A stretch of DNA of 32,287 nt from an uncultured Verrucomicrobiota bacterium. Lineage in GTDB: Bacteria > Verrucomicrobiota > Verrucomicrobiia > Verrucomicrobiales > Verrucomicrobiaceae. The stretch lies in assembly GCA_903838675.1 (NCBI GenBank), contig CAILZI010000012.1:1-32287 (forward strand). Reading direction: 5' to 3'. Of this stretch, positions 31,950-32,287 are shown piece by piece (the first letter of the stretch is position 1; each line of letters opens with the position of its first letter). Under the pieces are notes generated by a model, which was given only the letters and a program-made list of their open reading frames with translations, did not search any database and was not told the DNA's origin. A program made the translations under genes and the position numbers.

Positions 31950-32287
31950 ATGAAAACCATTAGCATTCCCAACCCAAACGACTCATGGGCACAAGTTGAG
32001 TTGTTCCGCTGGCAGTATGGCGTCTTGCCAGCACCAAAGGATTTCCGCCCTCTCAACGTGGCTGAAGGACTGCGCAAGATGGCCGATGCTATCCAGGCGG
32101 CAAAAACGACGGGAGCCACTGCTGAGGAGCAGCAAAACATACCAGCTCCCTTCAATGTGTTCTCCGTGATGACCTATGCAGCCAACCTGCTGGATTTCAC
32201 ACCAGGCCGCGAAACCGACGCAGCCAACCTGCGCAAGATAGCTCACGCGATTCAGGAGGGGTGCATGAGAGATGCTTCAACGGAAGC
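31950..32287 (+). CDS. Partial early protein running off the right edge
   Basis: Begins at ATG 31950 (MKTISIPNPNDSWAQVELFR) two bases after the upstream stop and is still open at the window edge, at least 112 residues. Helical and charged, with LRKMADAIQAAK and LRKIAHAIQEG as two related helical repeats. No family recognised from the visible part. Confidence 0.6.
   Translation, partial: MKTISIPNPNDSWAQVELFRWQYGVLPAPKDFRPLNVAEGLRKMADAIQAAKTTGATAEEQQNIPAPFNVFSVMTYAANLLDFTPGRETDAANLRKIAHAIQEGCMRDASTE

Overview
This window is most of a Mu-like transposable prophage in a GC-rich bacterium. A MuA-type DDE transposase and a MuB-type ATPase sit in a rightward early block. The leftward late block follows the order of Mu and the Mu-like siphophages: lysis genes, small and large terminase, portal fused to a Mu F-type domain, protease, capsid, neck, tail. 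There is a tail-tube protein and a tape measure but no sheath, so the tail is probably siphovirus-like. The host is probably a Verrucomicrobiota (Prosthecobacter/Verrucomicrobium-like). That rests on GC content, a GH75-type hydrolase used as the likely endolysin, and A/C-rich leaders without Shine-Dalgarno; it is inference at about even odds.

Layout. Positions 1-261 hold no convincing gene and may include host DNA and the phage terminus. From about 22.2 kb down to 262, the minus strand carries, in order of transcription: a membrane protein behind the repressor (21755-22219) ending in a strong terminator; a holin-like/lipoprotein ORF; a conserved phage protein; a GH75-like lysis enzyme; a membrane coiled-coil protein; a winged-helix protein; the terminase subunits; portal; a small Cys protein; prohead protease; HK97-type capsid; connectors; two very small genes (50 and 24 codons); tail terminator-like protein; tail tube; tape measure; fibre; hub; and a repetitive spike-like protein. 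The XRE repressor (22296-22718) is also on the minus strand.

From 22772 rightward lie a Ner/Cro-like gene, a run of small tightly packed genes, a sigma-70 family factor (25979-26590), a gene broken by a run of nine C (27008-27326), the transposase, the MuB-like ATPase and small unknown genes that run off the right edge.

How it may work. The switch at 22716-22770 has a perfect 36-bp palindrome plus a third half-site between the divergent repressor and Ner-like genes. Two perfect 34-bp repeats (14237-14270 and 21663-21696) precede the protease gene and the lysis block, the places where Mu has its activator-dependent late promoters P-I and P-lys. No Mor/C activator is visible, but there is an early sigma factor. 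The main hypothesis is that this sigma factor reads the 34-bp repeats and so replaces the Mor/C cascade. The early and late blocks diverge from the switch, unlike Mu, where the lytic genes run in one direction.
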